From Eleginops maclovinus (taxonomy: Eukaryota > Chordata > Actinopteri > Perciformes > Eleginopidae), in assembly GCF_036324505.1 (NCBI RefSeq), contig NC_086350.1, positions 11,425,032 to 11,489,031 on the forward strand: a DNA stretch of 64,000 bases. Direction: 5' to 3'. The notes beneath the pieces are model-generated. The model did no database searches. It saw nothing but the letters and a program-made list of their open reading frames with translations, and was not told the DNA's origin. Positions 12,301 to 22,389 of this stretch are shown here, piece by piece. How positions within the stretch are numbered: the first letter of the stretch is position 1; each line of letters opens with the position of its first letter. A program made the translations under genes and the position numbers.

Positions 12301-14439
12301 GTAATATAAAACATGTAATTATATTATAGTTTAGTTTTAATATAAACTCATTTCTTCCTTCTTTATTCCTTCAACATTGCAGCAATTTACACAATCAGTA
12401 TTTGAAATGCTGTTATTTTTCATTTTTTATATTATTTATTTGATTTTATATTATTTTATTCGGTGTCCAAGTATCTGCATTCACTGAATGAGATAATTAA
12501 AAGTTATATTAAACACATTTTTAAAATCATGAAACATATTTTTGTCATAATAATTTCAAACATCTTTATTGTTGATTTTATTCCTGTGGTAGGTTGATCC
12601 TTTTAAGATGCTGAAATGAAAACATTTTTTGTTGTTGTAAATGTTTAAAGTGGGACAGCTGCTCTTTGGTTCACACATGCTAGCCATTTTTACACTTAAA
12701 TCAAATTAAACCTGTGTGGCTAAAATACACTCAAATACACCCTTATTCAGGCAAATTACTTTTATCTAATACATTATTATTTAGAACAAAAAATCAGCAC
12801 GGTTTAATGGTTTGAACCAACTGACCAACATTTTTAAACAGATTACAAAACCAGTTCATGTGAGTCTGATAGAGTATAGCATTGTGTTGCAGCGCAGTTC
12901 TCTATCAGTGGTGGAGGTGTGGAAAGGTGGCTGTTACCTGTGTGAAGTGCGCAGAGTGGCTAAAGCAGGGCTCAGGATCATTCTGGCCTCCCCATGGTAT
13001 CTGGACCAGCCAGGGCCCACACACGACTGGGCCCGCTACTACACTGTGTGGCCCCTCGATTTCAAGGGTCAGAAAAGAGCCTGTGTGCTGTGGCCAGTTG
13101 AAGTTTGACTTTCTGCTGTGGTTTTTGTTTCTGATAATAATAATTACCAGTTAAACATGGTTTCCTCTAAAGTACACACATATTTTCTTTTAATAACCAC
13201 ACCACTAGGTGGCAGTGAAGCCTAAAAGACATAATCTGGTTCTCATTTCAATAGAGTGTAATAAAGGTATACAAAATGAAGCATAGCATATTGGTTTGTT
13301 GACAGGCTAGTTTTATGGAAGACTCTGCTTTTGCAGCATGAAACCAATGTTATTATCCTTTTGGAGTTCAGATGCTTTGCCGCATTGTGTGAACCATGTC
13401 TTGGTAAAAGCTTGTCCATAATGATAAAAGCTTTTGAAAAGCTTAAAAAAAAAAGATATGTCATTTGCAATATAGCACAGAAGGGCAAGACCGCATGTTG
13501 TTTGTATCCTTGATCAGATCCCTAAGGACACAGTGCTGCACATCTGGAAGGGCACACCAGCTAACTATAAGGAAGAGCTAAGCAGGATGACCAAAGCTGG
13601 CATGAGAGTCGTTCTAGCTGCCCCGTGGTACATCAACCACATTGCCTATGGCCAGGACTGGCGCAACTCCTATACCGTGCAGCCACAAAACTTTTCTGGT
13701 GTGTTCATGGCCAAGTTATTTATTATATAACCTGGGTCGGTTATGGGCATGTGGTGGGAGCATGTAGAGAACCCTTTAAACATTGACTTGCTAAGTGTGT
13801 AGACTTGAAGTGGTGTGATACATTTGAAGTGAAGTTTATGATTAATAGTCAACACATTACCATTTTTAAATAAAACCCATCATACTATTAAATCAAAGCT
13901 TTTTATTGTCCTCACTTCACAGGCACTGATGAACAGAAGAAGCTGGTGATAGGGGGTGAGGTCGCCATGTGGGGGGAGTATGTTGACGCCACCAATCTCA
14001 CTCCACGTCTTTGGTATGTGATTAAAAAGACTGAAATCATATAACTAATCAATATTTGTAAGTGCAGTAACAACTTGCAGGACGTGAATGAAATCACTCT
14101 AAACAATGTCACTTGTTGCACCCCAAAAAATCACAGGCCAAGGGCAAGCGCTGGAGCAGAGAGATTGTGGAGTGATGAGAAGCAGACCTCAAGTGTAGAC
14201 AAGGCGTTTCCTCGCTTGCAGGACTTTCGCTGCATGCTCGTGAGGTACTCTAACTTTTCCCCCCCAGGACTGGTAAAGAGGGTTATGCTGGCACAGCATA
14301 ACATGACACTGTGCTCTTGGTCATAATCTTTGCTTTTTTATACATTGATGTTTCTTCTTCCCTTTTTTTCTCAAGGCGTGGCATCCGGGCAGAGCCTCTG
14401 TATGTCGGACACTGCAAACACGAGTACCAAGGTATTTGA
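9321..14439 (+). CDS. hexa: beta-hexosaminidase subunit alpha (lysosomal, GH20)
   Basis: Removes terminal N-acetylhexosamine from GM2 ganglioside and other glycoconjugates in the lysosome; the alpha subunit pairs with beta as Hex A. Exons: 9321-9594, 9972-10076, 10193-10258, 10566-10612, 10728-10838, 10917-11018, 11221-11353, 11629-11809, 12007-12093, 12186-12258, then 12893-13067 (11a) or 13518-13698 (11b), 13923-14013, 14137-14244, 14376-14439. This gives 540 residues with 11b or 538 with 11a (human 529); as far as I recall, exon lengths closely follow human HEXA. Visible features: signal peptide ([10 protein letters not shown]), WPLPQ start of the mature domain, [11 protein letters not shown], the arginine of DTSRHY (about residue 189), HWHIVDD, the catalytic pair in GGDEV (Asp333-Glu334), VWQDVFD and MWGEYVD. 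The ATG at 9321 has a poor context; the in-frame ATG at 9333 sits in GCCACCATG and may be the real start (536 residues). Odd points: a duplicated exon 11, and Gly after GGDEV where human has Asp. Confidence 0.96.
12259..12892. other. hexa intron 10, AT-rich
   Basis: The 634 bp intron ahead of exon 11a is strongly AT-rich with long T runs. Nothing coding is seen. It is the upstream arm of the alternative-splicing interval. Confidence 0.6.
12893..13067 (+). CDS. hexa: hexa alternative exon 11a (beta-like substrate loop)
   Basis: This 175 bp exon is 58 codons plus 1 base. It enters in phase 0 and leaves in phase 1, exactly like 11b. The reading frame is fully open and gives [26 protein letters not shown] and PLDFKG, homologous to human HEXA exon 11. 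Two residues after the conserved Tyr of PWY it has Asp then Gln. Human HEXB has Asp-Leu here and human HEXA has Asn-Arg. VVEVWK, PWYLD and PLDF also resemble HEXB. Two cysteines (GCYLCE) are absent from 11b. The splice sites are modest: acceptor TTGCAG with a mixed tract, donor AAGG then GTCAGA. It could be a regulated exon or a decaying copy. The open frame and conserved core favour function. Confidence 0.8.
13202..13215 (+). promoter_or_regulatory. CTCF-type motif between hexa exons 11a and 11b
   Basis: CCACTAGGTGGCAG matches the core vertebrate CTCF consensus very closely. It lies 135 bp after exon 11a and 303 bp before exon 11b. CTCF bound downstream of a weak exon is known to favour its inclusion in some genes. 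A role here is inference from motif and position. Confidence 0.45.
13518..13698 (+). CDS. hexa: hexa alternative exon 11b (alpha-like substrate loop)
   Basis: This 181 bp exon is 60 codons plus 1 base, in phase 0 and out phase 1; human HEXA exon 11 is 184 bp. It reads [36 protein letters not shown] and QDWRNSYTV. After the conserved Tyr431 it has Asn433-His434, matching the Asn423-Arg424 pair of human alpha in position and, for Asn, in identity. The acceptor is TTGATCAG and the donor is TCTG then GTGTGT. It is likely the default exon because length, start (IPKDT compared with human IQPDT) and loop match HEXA best. Confidence 0.9.
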
Positions 14440-14703
14440 AGATTCCGGATGGATTTCAATCCCAAGGTCCTGCTGGCTAATCTCTTAACTAATCAAGTTA
14501 AAATGTGCCTTCTTTTAAAGTGGTGTTACATCTTTAATACATTTTGGATGCATTGATTCTTTCTCAGGGAATTTTTTATTATCTATATTTTGTAATCCTC
14601 ATTTTCACTCTTCAAAGTGCGGCACTCTAATTTTAAATTGAAATTGATGAATGCTGTATATAGTATAGAATGTTGCTGCAGTTTGTACTATTTCACTGAA
14701 CTT

Positions 14704-14709
14704 AATAAA
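14704..14709 (+). terminator. hexa polyadenylation signal
   Basis: AATAAA lies 265 bp after the hexa stop codon and is the first strong hexamer downstream. It predicts a 3' UTR of about 285 bp. Confidence 0.6.
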
Positions 14710-14729
14710 ATGATGTAGCTCTGAATACT

Positions 14730-15072
14730 TTGTCAGTCTTTCTAACAGCTGTTACTGTAACACTTAAGACAATTCAAATCTGAATGCTAAAAAAGCACAA
14801 AACAAACAAATGTAATGGATTTTTCACACAAATTGGCAGTTTAGATGTTTCAGGTACTTTGATGTTTTCTTGGTGGAAACAAAACATGACAAGAACATGT
14901 ACACTTCACAAAGACACTCAACTCAATGTATGTCATTATCAGAAAGGTCGGTACCAAAAACCATATCGTCTGCCAACTTTTCTTGGATACATGCTAATCA
15001 GTTTTCCCTAATCCCACTTTGATCAGATATGAGTGAAACATTCCCTGGGAACCTACTTTCATAAAACAGGCA
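14730..15072. other. intergenic, hexa to repeat element
   Basis: AT-rich spacer. I see no coding similarity, repeat ends or regulatory motif of note. Confidence 0.5.
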
Positions 15073-15077
15073 AAGGG

Positions 15078-15550
15078 TGTCAGGGTTGGGGGAGAGTGTA
15101 GTAAGGAGGAAGGATTCAGGATTTAACAAAAAGCGAGCTTTATTCTAATGAAAGGCTGTTAACAAAACACAAAACTAAGGAAGCAGGCAAAGTAAAAACC
15201 AAAGGCAAAAGTATCAAAACAAAACTATAACAAACCACAAAGGAGAAGTTGGACAGGGGAGGGCAGACGATAGAGATCTAGACATGACATGAAGTCCAAC
15301 TCATGGGAAGGGTGACGGGGGAAAAGCGACGGCAAACGAACAAGGAATAAAAGGAAAGACAAGACTAAATACACAGAAGAGTAATCGTAGGACAAGACAC
15401 AGCTGGGGAGGGGAGGAGAAACACAAGGGCAACAGGTGATCACAATGAGACAATCAGACAGGAGGGCAAACACAGGAAGTGACACCAGACAAGACACAAG
15501 CAGTAAGATACATTTTAGAATAAACTAACAAAAACCCTATAACCATGACA
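15078..15550. mobile_element. nonautonomous terminal-inverted-repeat element (473 bp)
   Basis: The left end TGTCAGGGTT and the right end AACCATGACA are inverted repeats matching at 9 of 10 bases. The same 5 bp, AAGGG, flanks both ends (15073-15077 and 15551-15555), consistent with a target-site duplication. A shifted boundary would give CAAAGGGT as an 8 bp duplication. Read on the minus strand, the interior begins TGTCATGGTT and ends CCCTGACA with an AATAAA near the end. This arrangement resembles a common interspersed repeat of teleost genomes, but I cannot name the family. It has no transposase ORF. Base composition (purine-rich plus strand) differs from its flanks. Confidence 0.6.
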
Positions 15551-15555
15551 AAGGG

Positions 15556-18500
15556 TATCTGTCTCCCTAAGGGACACGTGATTTCTCAGAGCACCCTAAA
15601 TGTTCGGCCAGTTTTCAGTCACTTGGACGAGGGCAGCTCAAACAAGAGATTGTGAACACTCATAGTCAAAATGGCCATCAATTTTAACATTATCTTAATT
15701 TGTGACTGAAGACTCTGAGAGGATCGGTCCTTCTGCTGACACTAATAAGTTATGGTTGGACTAAGAAACCTTGGCGATGCCATGGGATAAATTATAGAAT
15801 AAGATATGGGGCTGGATCAAACAACCGACCTTCAATCAATTGAAAGGACATAACCCAGTAAGCTTCTCAGTTCCTTTGTCAGCGGTAACATGGATCTTCT
15901 CTCACTGATGTTGATTTGCTTATTGAGTTGAGCTGACATGACTTTGATACGGACTGAGACAACTGATTTTCTCATTGTATGGATTACAGTAGTGCAGATG
16001 GCAAGGCGGGGCAATCCCTGGTAGCCCTAGTGCTGACACCTCTATCCTTCCACTTCATCTGACTTGGGGGTGACAACAGGAATTGCTGAATTGAACCTAC
16101 AAAGCTTAAGCGTGAGCATTGGGTTAACCATCCTCTACTGCTATACTTGAACTCAGGCAGTCATCCTGAGTCACAGAAGCTTATGCTGTAATAGCAGACA
16201 CAAGATTATCCTGCTGGGAAATTTAACTGCAGTCATTCATTACAAATTAACTTTTCATTTGAGTTTTTTCTCTTTTATTTTTAAAGTTTTGCAATGGTGG
16301 ACACATTTTATTTAATGTCAAAATATATTATAGTTTTATCAGAGTCCTAGATTGATTTAGGGTTAAAAAAAAATCCACAAAAACCTACTATCAGTTATGA
16401 CATATTTGTATGCCTTTGCAACTCAGACACCTGTTCCATGTGCATGAAGAGGACAGCAACAACTCTTAACAAGGTAATCTCCCTCTGACAATAATACAAA
16501 CAAGGAGATTATATAAAAAAGCTGCTTAGACTGACAGAGGTTTGTGAACTACCATCCAAGGTCATACTCAGAAGGATAAGAAATGTGCACATATGTGCCT
16601 TTACATGTTTGATGCGCTGCAACGGACTGCAGTGAAAAGTATTTTAACTCTTATATGGAAAGGTTAATTAGCTCTTGAATAAATGAATAGCTTAATCATG
16701 CCAAGCATCTGAGCTAGGGTTTAGCAGTGACGTGTGTTCAATCACCTACAGGGCTCTGTCATCATAAATGTTCCCACTAAATACATAATCATCCAGCTGG
16801 CTCATAACGGTGTGTTGCTAAAGATTGTCTGCATCTGCGCAACAATCACAGGGCTGAGGAGTGAAGAAACATGACAGTTATCCCACCCAGGCAAAACCTC
16901 AAAGCAGCACTTAGCTGATGGTAGCAGCATCTTAGCTGTGCCGACAACTGGAGAATCATAAAGAAAAAATAAAGGACTATTATATGTTTGACTTTGATAG
17001 AAATCTTAAGAATCATTGCTGTAGAGGACCATTAACAGTGATCAAAACTTTTCAGGTTTAGATACTTTTAGTCATTTCTGTCTGTATATGTCTGTATAGT
17101 CTAGTGTGAACAAACTTCCAAAACATTGTCTGAGCACGAGAACTCAATAAAGGTGCATTTGAGGTGTTCTGATGCCATGTTTGAGTTTTTTTTTGTTTTC
17201 TTACTCTGTTCGAACACATTTTAAATACAGTCTGGATACAAGGTGATATAGAATTTTCAATATGGCCCATTAGTCTTTGTTCTAGTTATCTCGTCTCTCC
17301 TCTCACTTAGGCCTTAGAGCTCCTACAGTCTTTCCCCACAGTTTTGTATTGGTATGAGCCTGATAGTTGATTTGGCTTGCCCAAAACATTCATAAAACAA
17401 TGTCTTCTTCAGATAATAACAGGACCAAGCTGACGCACACTGTCAGAAGCAGTAAGGACAACCAGGAATCGATCTTATTAGGTGGATAGCTCCCTGGAGC
17501 CAAGCACTCCCTGCTAGGAACAGAGCTTGTTTTGACTTGTCATTGAATGTTGAATATTTTCTTAGGGATAGTTTAATATTGAGGAGAGAGCAAGAGAAAC
17601 TTAGAGTAGGTCCAGCAGGGGCTGTATCAATATGGTGTCACAGAAAATGTCTATAAAATACATCTTCTGTTTCTGACATCAGTTCGAAGCTCTCCTTTGT
17701 GCTTTTTGTGTTCCTACTCTTTCCTCCAAGAATTTCATCACACAAGGTACTGTAGGACAAGCTACCAGAACTGTTGGCCTCAGGTTGGGACTTTTTCTGT
17801 AAACTGTGGCATGTAAATTTGCCTTGGGCAGGCATGCTAGTCAAATTGTTTTTTTGTTGTACACAAGGCAGAGCAAGGAAAGTTTTTATGGCACCTTAAA
17901 ACACTGTGTTTTAAATTATAATCAATTGTATGCTATTGAAAGTGTTTTACATAAGGGTCAGTCTTGTACAACTTTAAACAAAGTGTAGTGAATTATAAAT
18001 AAATTGTTTCACATGCTCAATATATGGATTTAAAAGCACACTGCAGTGCTCAAAAGCAACTCAATACAATGTGTTGCATACTATAATAACAACTTTGCAA
18101 CTATTGGAGCCGTTGAAAAAAATCTAACGTGTTTTGTTTCGGTTTCAGGATTACAAAACTGATTCAGACAACAGATTCAAACAGGTCTTTGTGCATAGCC
18201 CCCATAGACTGCCCCTCGTTTGTAATCCTTTTATAAACCAGTTAAGTCCAACAGAAAGAGCTCTGTTTCCAATACTACTTTGTTTTCCTAAAATCAAAAG
18301 TGACTTAACAGGGATAACAGAAATAAGTCTGTTGACACAGCAGGCAGTCACATTCGTATTTTTAGTGTCTTTGCCACTTTTGATCTGATTAATGAGCTGA
18401 GCTACATGCCATGTAGCAACAGTGAATATAGTCAACGCTGTAGCTTGATGGACCGGTACAGAAAAAAACAAGCCAAGTTGTTGATGTTTCTGCCATATAT

Positions 18501-19300
18501 ATTTGTTACCACCCATTGAGTACAAGTGAAGAGAAGTCTGAAAATCAATGTTTGCAGTAGTTGTACAAGTGCACAACATTTGGGACACCAATTAGGCAGC
18601 CAGAGGCTCCAGAGAGCCACCATATGGCAGAGGAGTGGAATTAAGGGTCAACTTGTTGCTGCTCTTTGAATCTCTGCACTAATTGTTTTTCTTGTCATCG
18701 CCCCCATTCACGCTCCCCCTCTAATAGGACCACATTTCATGGAAGGTTAAGCTACTTTGCTGATTTGGGGTAGCTGTATTCTCCTGAAGCCATTAGTGTC
18801 ATTGACCGGGCCAATATGGCACAAAGGGACTGTCTTGAGTGTGGGGTTATTCTACCCTGTTAACAGTAAACTGAGACATATGTTTACTAGAAGTAAGACA
18901 AATGATCCATATTGTATTGAATTTTAATAGCAGTGGATTTATTCCCTTGTTGACTAAAAGTAAACTAAAACCTCAAGTTAGTACTGTAGGCAGAAGTTAA
19001 CATATTTACTTACAATTGCTAAAACATGTGAAGCATCTCTGTCTGTAATGCTTCTATAGCTTTTCTTATAACACAAATGAATGTAGGTAGCCTATGTACT
19101 GTATATGTTTTAGAAGCAGCAATCTGTGAAATGCATAATAGGAAAAAGCAATAATTTAGACAACAATGTTAATCGCCTTTACTCTACGGAGACACTGATG
19201 ATATTTACCATGAAGCAGCCAAATTTATGAGGCCATTTCATAACAATGTTGTTGAAAAGTTAAAACATATTTGGTTTATTTTCTTTTTCAGTGGTCACCT
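15556..19300. other. intergenic between hexa and nr2e3
   Basis: About 3.7 kb of AT-rich sequence. It has an unrecognised minus-strand ORF of 146 codons at 18151-18591 with no family motif and no coding bias that I can see. I found no exon. Distal nr2e3 enhancers could lie here. Confidence 0.5.
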
Positions 19301-19305
19301 TTGTT

Positions 19306-19311
19306 TAATCC
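19306..19311 (+). promoter_or_regulatory. CRX/OTX-like TAATCC upstream of nr2e3
   Basis: TAATCC is the K50 homeodomain (CRX/OTX) core and lies about 500 bp upstream of the nr2e3 start. A second variant, TAATCT, follows at about 19411. NR2E3 is expressed in photoreceptors, where CRX is active. A 6-base motif alone is weak evidence. Confidence 0.25.
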
Positions 19312-19807
19312 AGTTATGCATGTAGGAGGTGTGACTGATTGATTTACCCATAAAGACAGTAAAGATTAAGAGGATGACAAATCAGCATTTGCTTACACAG
19401 CGCTTAGTGCTAATCTCCTTGTCTTCCTTCAGAAATCCCCCAGACGTCTCACACTCGTTCTGGCAGAGAGAAAGAAAGAAGAGGACAAGTACTGACTCTA
19501 TTGACCCCCATTACATGAGAAACCACCAGAGAAGGACAACATCCCTGGATCAACATCATCGATCATTTCTGGAGTAACTCTCTGATGACCACCGAATAAA
19601 TTAGGCTTTAACTAAAAGATTTAGTAGAAAGAAATACAAATTCTGCGCTTTGTAGGCATTGCCATTCATCAGGACTTGACAAAAACGCTCTGATCCAGCT
19701 GGGCACCTTAAAAAAATACTTTATACAGAAGAGGAAATACTTCTATTTATCTAAAAACTCTTTATGAAGTGAAGTTCAGACAACCGGACAATCTGAAACA
19801 TCTCAAA

Positions 19808-22171
19808 ATGGAGGACCACATGACCAAAAGGAACCCGTTTTCTTCTTACACATGTAATGACTTCTCAGATGGACCACAAGGTGAGCCACGATGCAACAAC
19901 ATTTAAAGAAAAATGATGCAAATATTATGTCAAGGAAATGATTTTGTAAGAATAATTATCTCTGCAATAGTTGTTTTGTGTACAGTGCCGGCGCTAAGGG
20001 GGGGCATTCGAGGGCCGTGCCCCCCCTAGCGGTCATTGATGCCCCTCCTACCAGCTGTGAAGCATATTCTCGATCTGTCACAATCATAGACTGTACAGTC
20101 TATGGTCACAATCGACTATAATTGACGCTGAGTCAATGACCCAATGCCCCTCCAGTAGATCTGCTCTGGCGCCGACTCTGTTTGTGTATACCCAAAAGAA
20201 ATCTGTGCGTTTTAGTCATTGATTGATCCTTGTAGTTTCTCCTATCTGCCCTCTACAGAAATGAGTCCAGTCCCAGGTAAAGCACATGGCCACAGTCTGC
20301 TGTGTAACGTGTGCTCTGATTCAAGCAGCGGAAAACATTATGGCATCTACGCTTGCAATGGTTGCAGCGGCTTCTTCAAGCGCAGCGTGAGACGAAGAAT
20401 CATCTACAGGTTACATGTTTATGTAATAAGGCAGACATAAATGTCTTATGTATGATAAGGAAATACAACTGGTGTAATAAGTCTTTATTGGTATTTTAAC
20501 ACATTACTTTTTGACGATAACACAGGTGTCAGGCTGGAACAGGCAGGTGCCCTGTAGACAAGGCTCATCGAAACCAATGTCAAGCTTGTCGATTAAAGAA
20601 ATGTCTCCAGGCTGGCATGAACAAAGATGGTGAGGAAACTAGTATCTAACGTGTGCATTCATTATTTCTGTGGCGTTGACTGTTTTCACAAGATATATTG
20701 CTTGTCTTTTCGCCAGCTGTGCAGAATGAGCGACAGCCTCGAAGCACAGCCCATGTGAGTCTAGACTCTATAAGTGTAGATCCTAAAAGAGAGCACCTGG
20801 CCACCACACAGGTGCTCCCTTCCTCTGCTAGCTACCCGTCAGTCATCCGCAGACCTCTGGTCACTTCTTCCGTCCCCACCTCTGCCACCATACAGCCCTG
20901 CAGCAACCCAAACAACTACCAGCGATTTATGGCCAGTCTGCTGACTGCAGAGACCTGTGCAAAACTGGAGCCTCAGAATGGTGAGATCTTATGAAAGAAG
21001 TTAACTTAAGGTGGACACAACAAGGAACTTATTAAGGATTTGAAATACATGTTTTTATTTGGTTTGGCTACTTATGACTATGATAAGGGGAGGTTTGCCT
21101 TTAAAGATGAACAAGATTAACATAATAAAGAAATGTCTTAACTGAATTGTAACAATGTTTTACTCCCAGTAACCCTATTGTTTGTGTGACTCTCTTTTTG
21201 TAATGCACAGCAGAGGAGAATATTGATGTGACAACCAATGACTCAAAAAGAGATCGGTCTCCCTCTGACTGTCTTATGTCCCCGTACACCTCCAGCTGTT
21301 CAGAGAATATATATGAGACATCAGCACGCCTCCTCTTTATGTCTGTCAAGTGGGCAAAGAATTTGGCTGTTTTTGCGCACTTGCCATATCGAGACCAGGT
21401 GAGCCTGACCAACACATTTTTGTTTATTGAACAAACTGAATTAAACATACATAAACCGTGTGTGAGACCATTAACATGCATTTCTGTGACGTCCTCAGGT
21501 GATTCTGCTCGAGGAAGCTTGGAGTGAGATGTTCCTCTTGTGTGCCATCCAGTGGTCACTGCCCTTGGACAGCTGTCCTCTTCTGTCTCTGCCAGATCTT
21601 TCTCCCACACGGCAGGCCAAGACCAGTCTCCCCAGAGCTGACCTGCGCATCCTGGAGGAGGTCTTTAATCGCTTTAAGGCCCTGGCGGTTGACCCTACTG
21701 AGTTTGCTTGCCTGAAAGCCATTGTACTCTTCAAGCCAGGTGATGAGTTTTTCCTTCAGCAATATGAATTTGTTTTATGGACATTGTGACTAATGTCATG
21801 CTGTTTTATTGCAGAGACACGCAGCCTCAAAGACCCAGAGCAGGTGGAGAATCTGCAGGACCAGTCACAGGTGTTACTAGGTCAGCACATCCATTCACTA
21901 TACCCCAGCCAAGGTGCCAGGTGAGCCTAACTCTCTCTATGATCTACAAACATAACAACACATGGAGTATATCCAGTTGGTCCTATGAAAGCCTAAACAG
22001 AACATGATGTTCACAGTAATTTGTTTTTGGATTTTAAGGTTTGGGAGACTAATACTTCTGCTGCCATCCCTCCACTCTGTGAGCCCGGAGAAAATAGAGC
22101 AGCTGTTCTTTCAAAGGATCATCGGCAACACACCCATGGAGAAGCTGCTGTGTGACATGTTCAAAAACTAA
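19808..22171 (+). CDS. nr2e3: photoreceptor-specific nuclear receptor NR2E3
   Basis: Orphan nuclear receptor that represses cone genes and helps activate rod genes with NRL and CRX; it binds DNA in photoreceptor nuclei. Exons: 19808-19880, 20259-20409, 20526-20629, 20717-20980, 21211-21398, 21499-21739, 21815-21920, 22039-22171. The joined product is 419 residues (human about 410). The DNA-binding domain begins at Cys40 (CNVC), P-box CNGCSG followed by FFKRSVRRR, second finger CQAGTGRCP to CQACRLKKC (about 76-102). A Ser/Pro-rich hinge follows, then the ligand-binding domain with [15 protein letters not shown], and the protein ends [15 protein letters not shown], the AF-2 end typical of NR2E3. 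The start is the first in-frame ATG, giving a short N terminus ([13 protein letters not shown]). Intron 1 carries a MITE, listed separately. The TLX (NR2E1) alternative is disfavoured by the long hinge and the C terminus. Confidence 0.96.
19983..20180. mobile_element. hAT-type MITE (198 bp) in nr2e3 intron 1
   Basis: The left end CAGTGCCGGCGCTA and the right end, reverse-complemented, CAGAGTCGGCGCCA match at 11 of 14 bases. The element is flanked by a perfect 8 bp direct repeat TTTGTGTA (19975-19982 and 20181-20188). An 8 bp duplication with ends starting CAG is typical of hAT transposons. There is no ORF, so it is nonautonomous. It contains C and G runs near the left end and a perfect 20 bp palindrome at 20085-20104. 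Confidence 0.85.
20085..20104. repeat. perfect 20 bp palindrome inside the MITE
   Basis: CATAGACTGTACAGTCTATG is its own reverse complement. It is flanked by direct copies of GTCACAATC (about 20077-20085 and 20105-20113), so the MITE interior is itself an ordered repeat structure. Confidence 0.9.
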
Positions 22172-22362
22172 GACACAAATAAAACGAGCACAAAGGAAAG
22201 CCAAATGACTCCTGGTACAAAAACACAATGAACCAACCCTCAAGCAACATGTTTTCTGTTTTTTACCTTTTTTTACCAAAGCAATGTTAAAATAGCACAG
22301 GAGGAAACTTTTCCCCCACTTTAAGTCAACAAGTATGCACTCTTCAAAGTTCTTCACGTTCT

Positions 22363-22368
22363 AATAAA
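22363..22368 (+). terminator. nr2e3 polyadenylation signal
   Basis: AATAAA lies 192 bp after the stop. An earlier AATAAA at 22178-22183 is only 7 bp from the stop and is less likely to be used. Confidence 0.55.
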
Positions 22369-22389
22369 TAAGCATACAGGTTAAATTCA

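Noticed and set aside
12882..13154. Second frame over hexa exon 11a
   Set aside because: Shadow frame; the hexa frame shows the homology and correct phases.
18151..18591. 146-codon minus-strand ORF in the hexa-nr2e3 spacer
   Set aside because: No family motif, no splice partners, low-complexity AT context; a length possible by chance over 64 kb.
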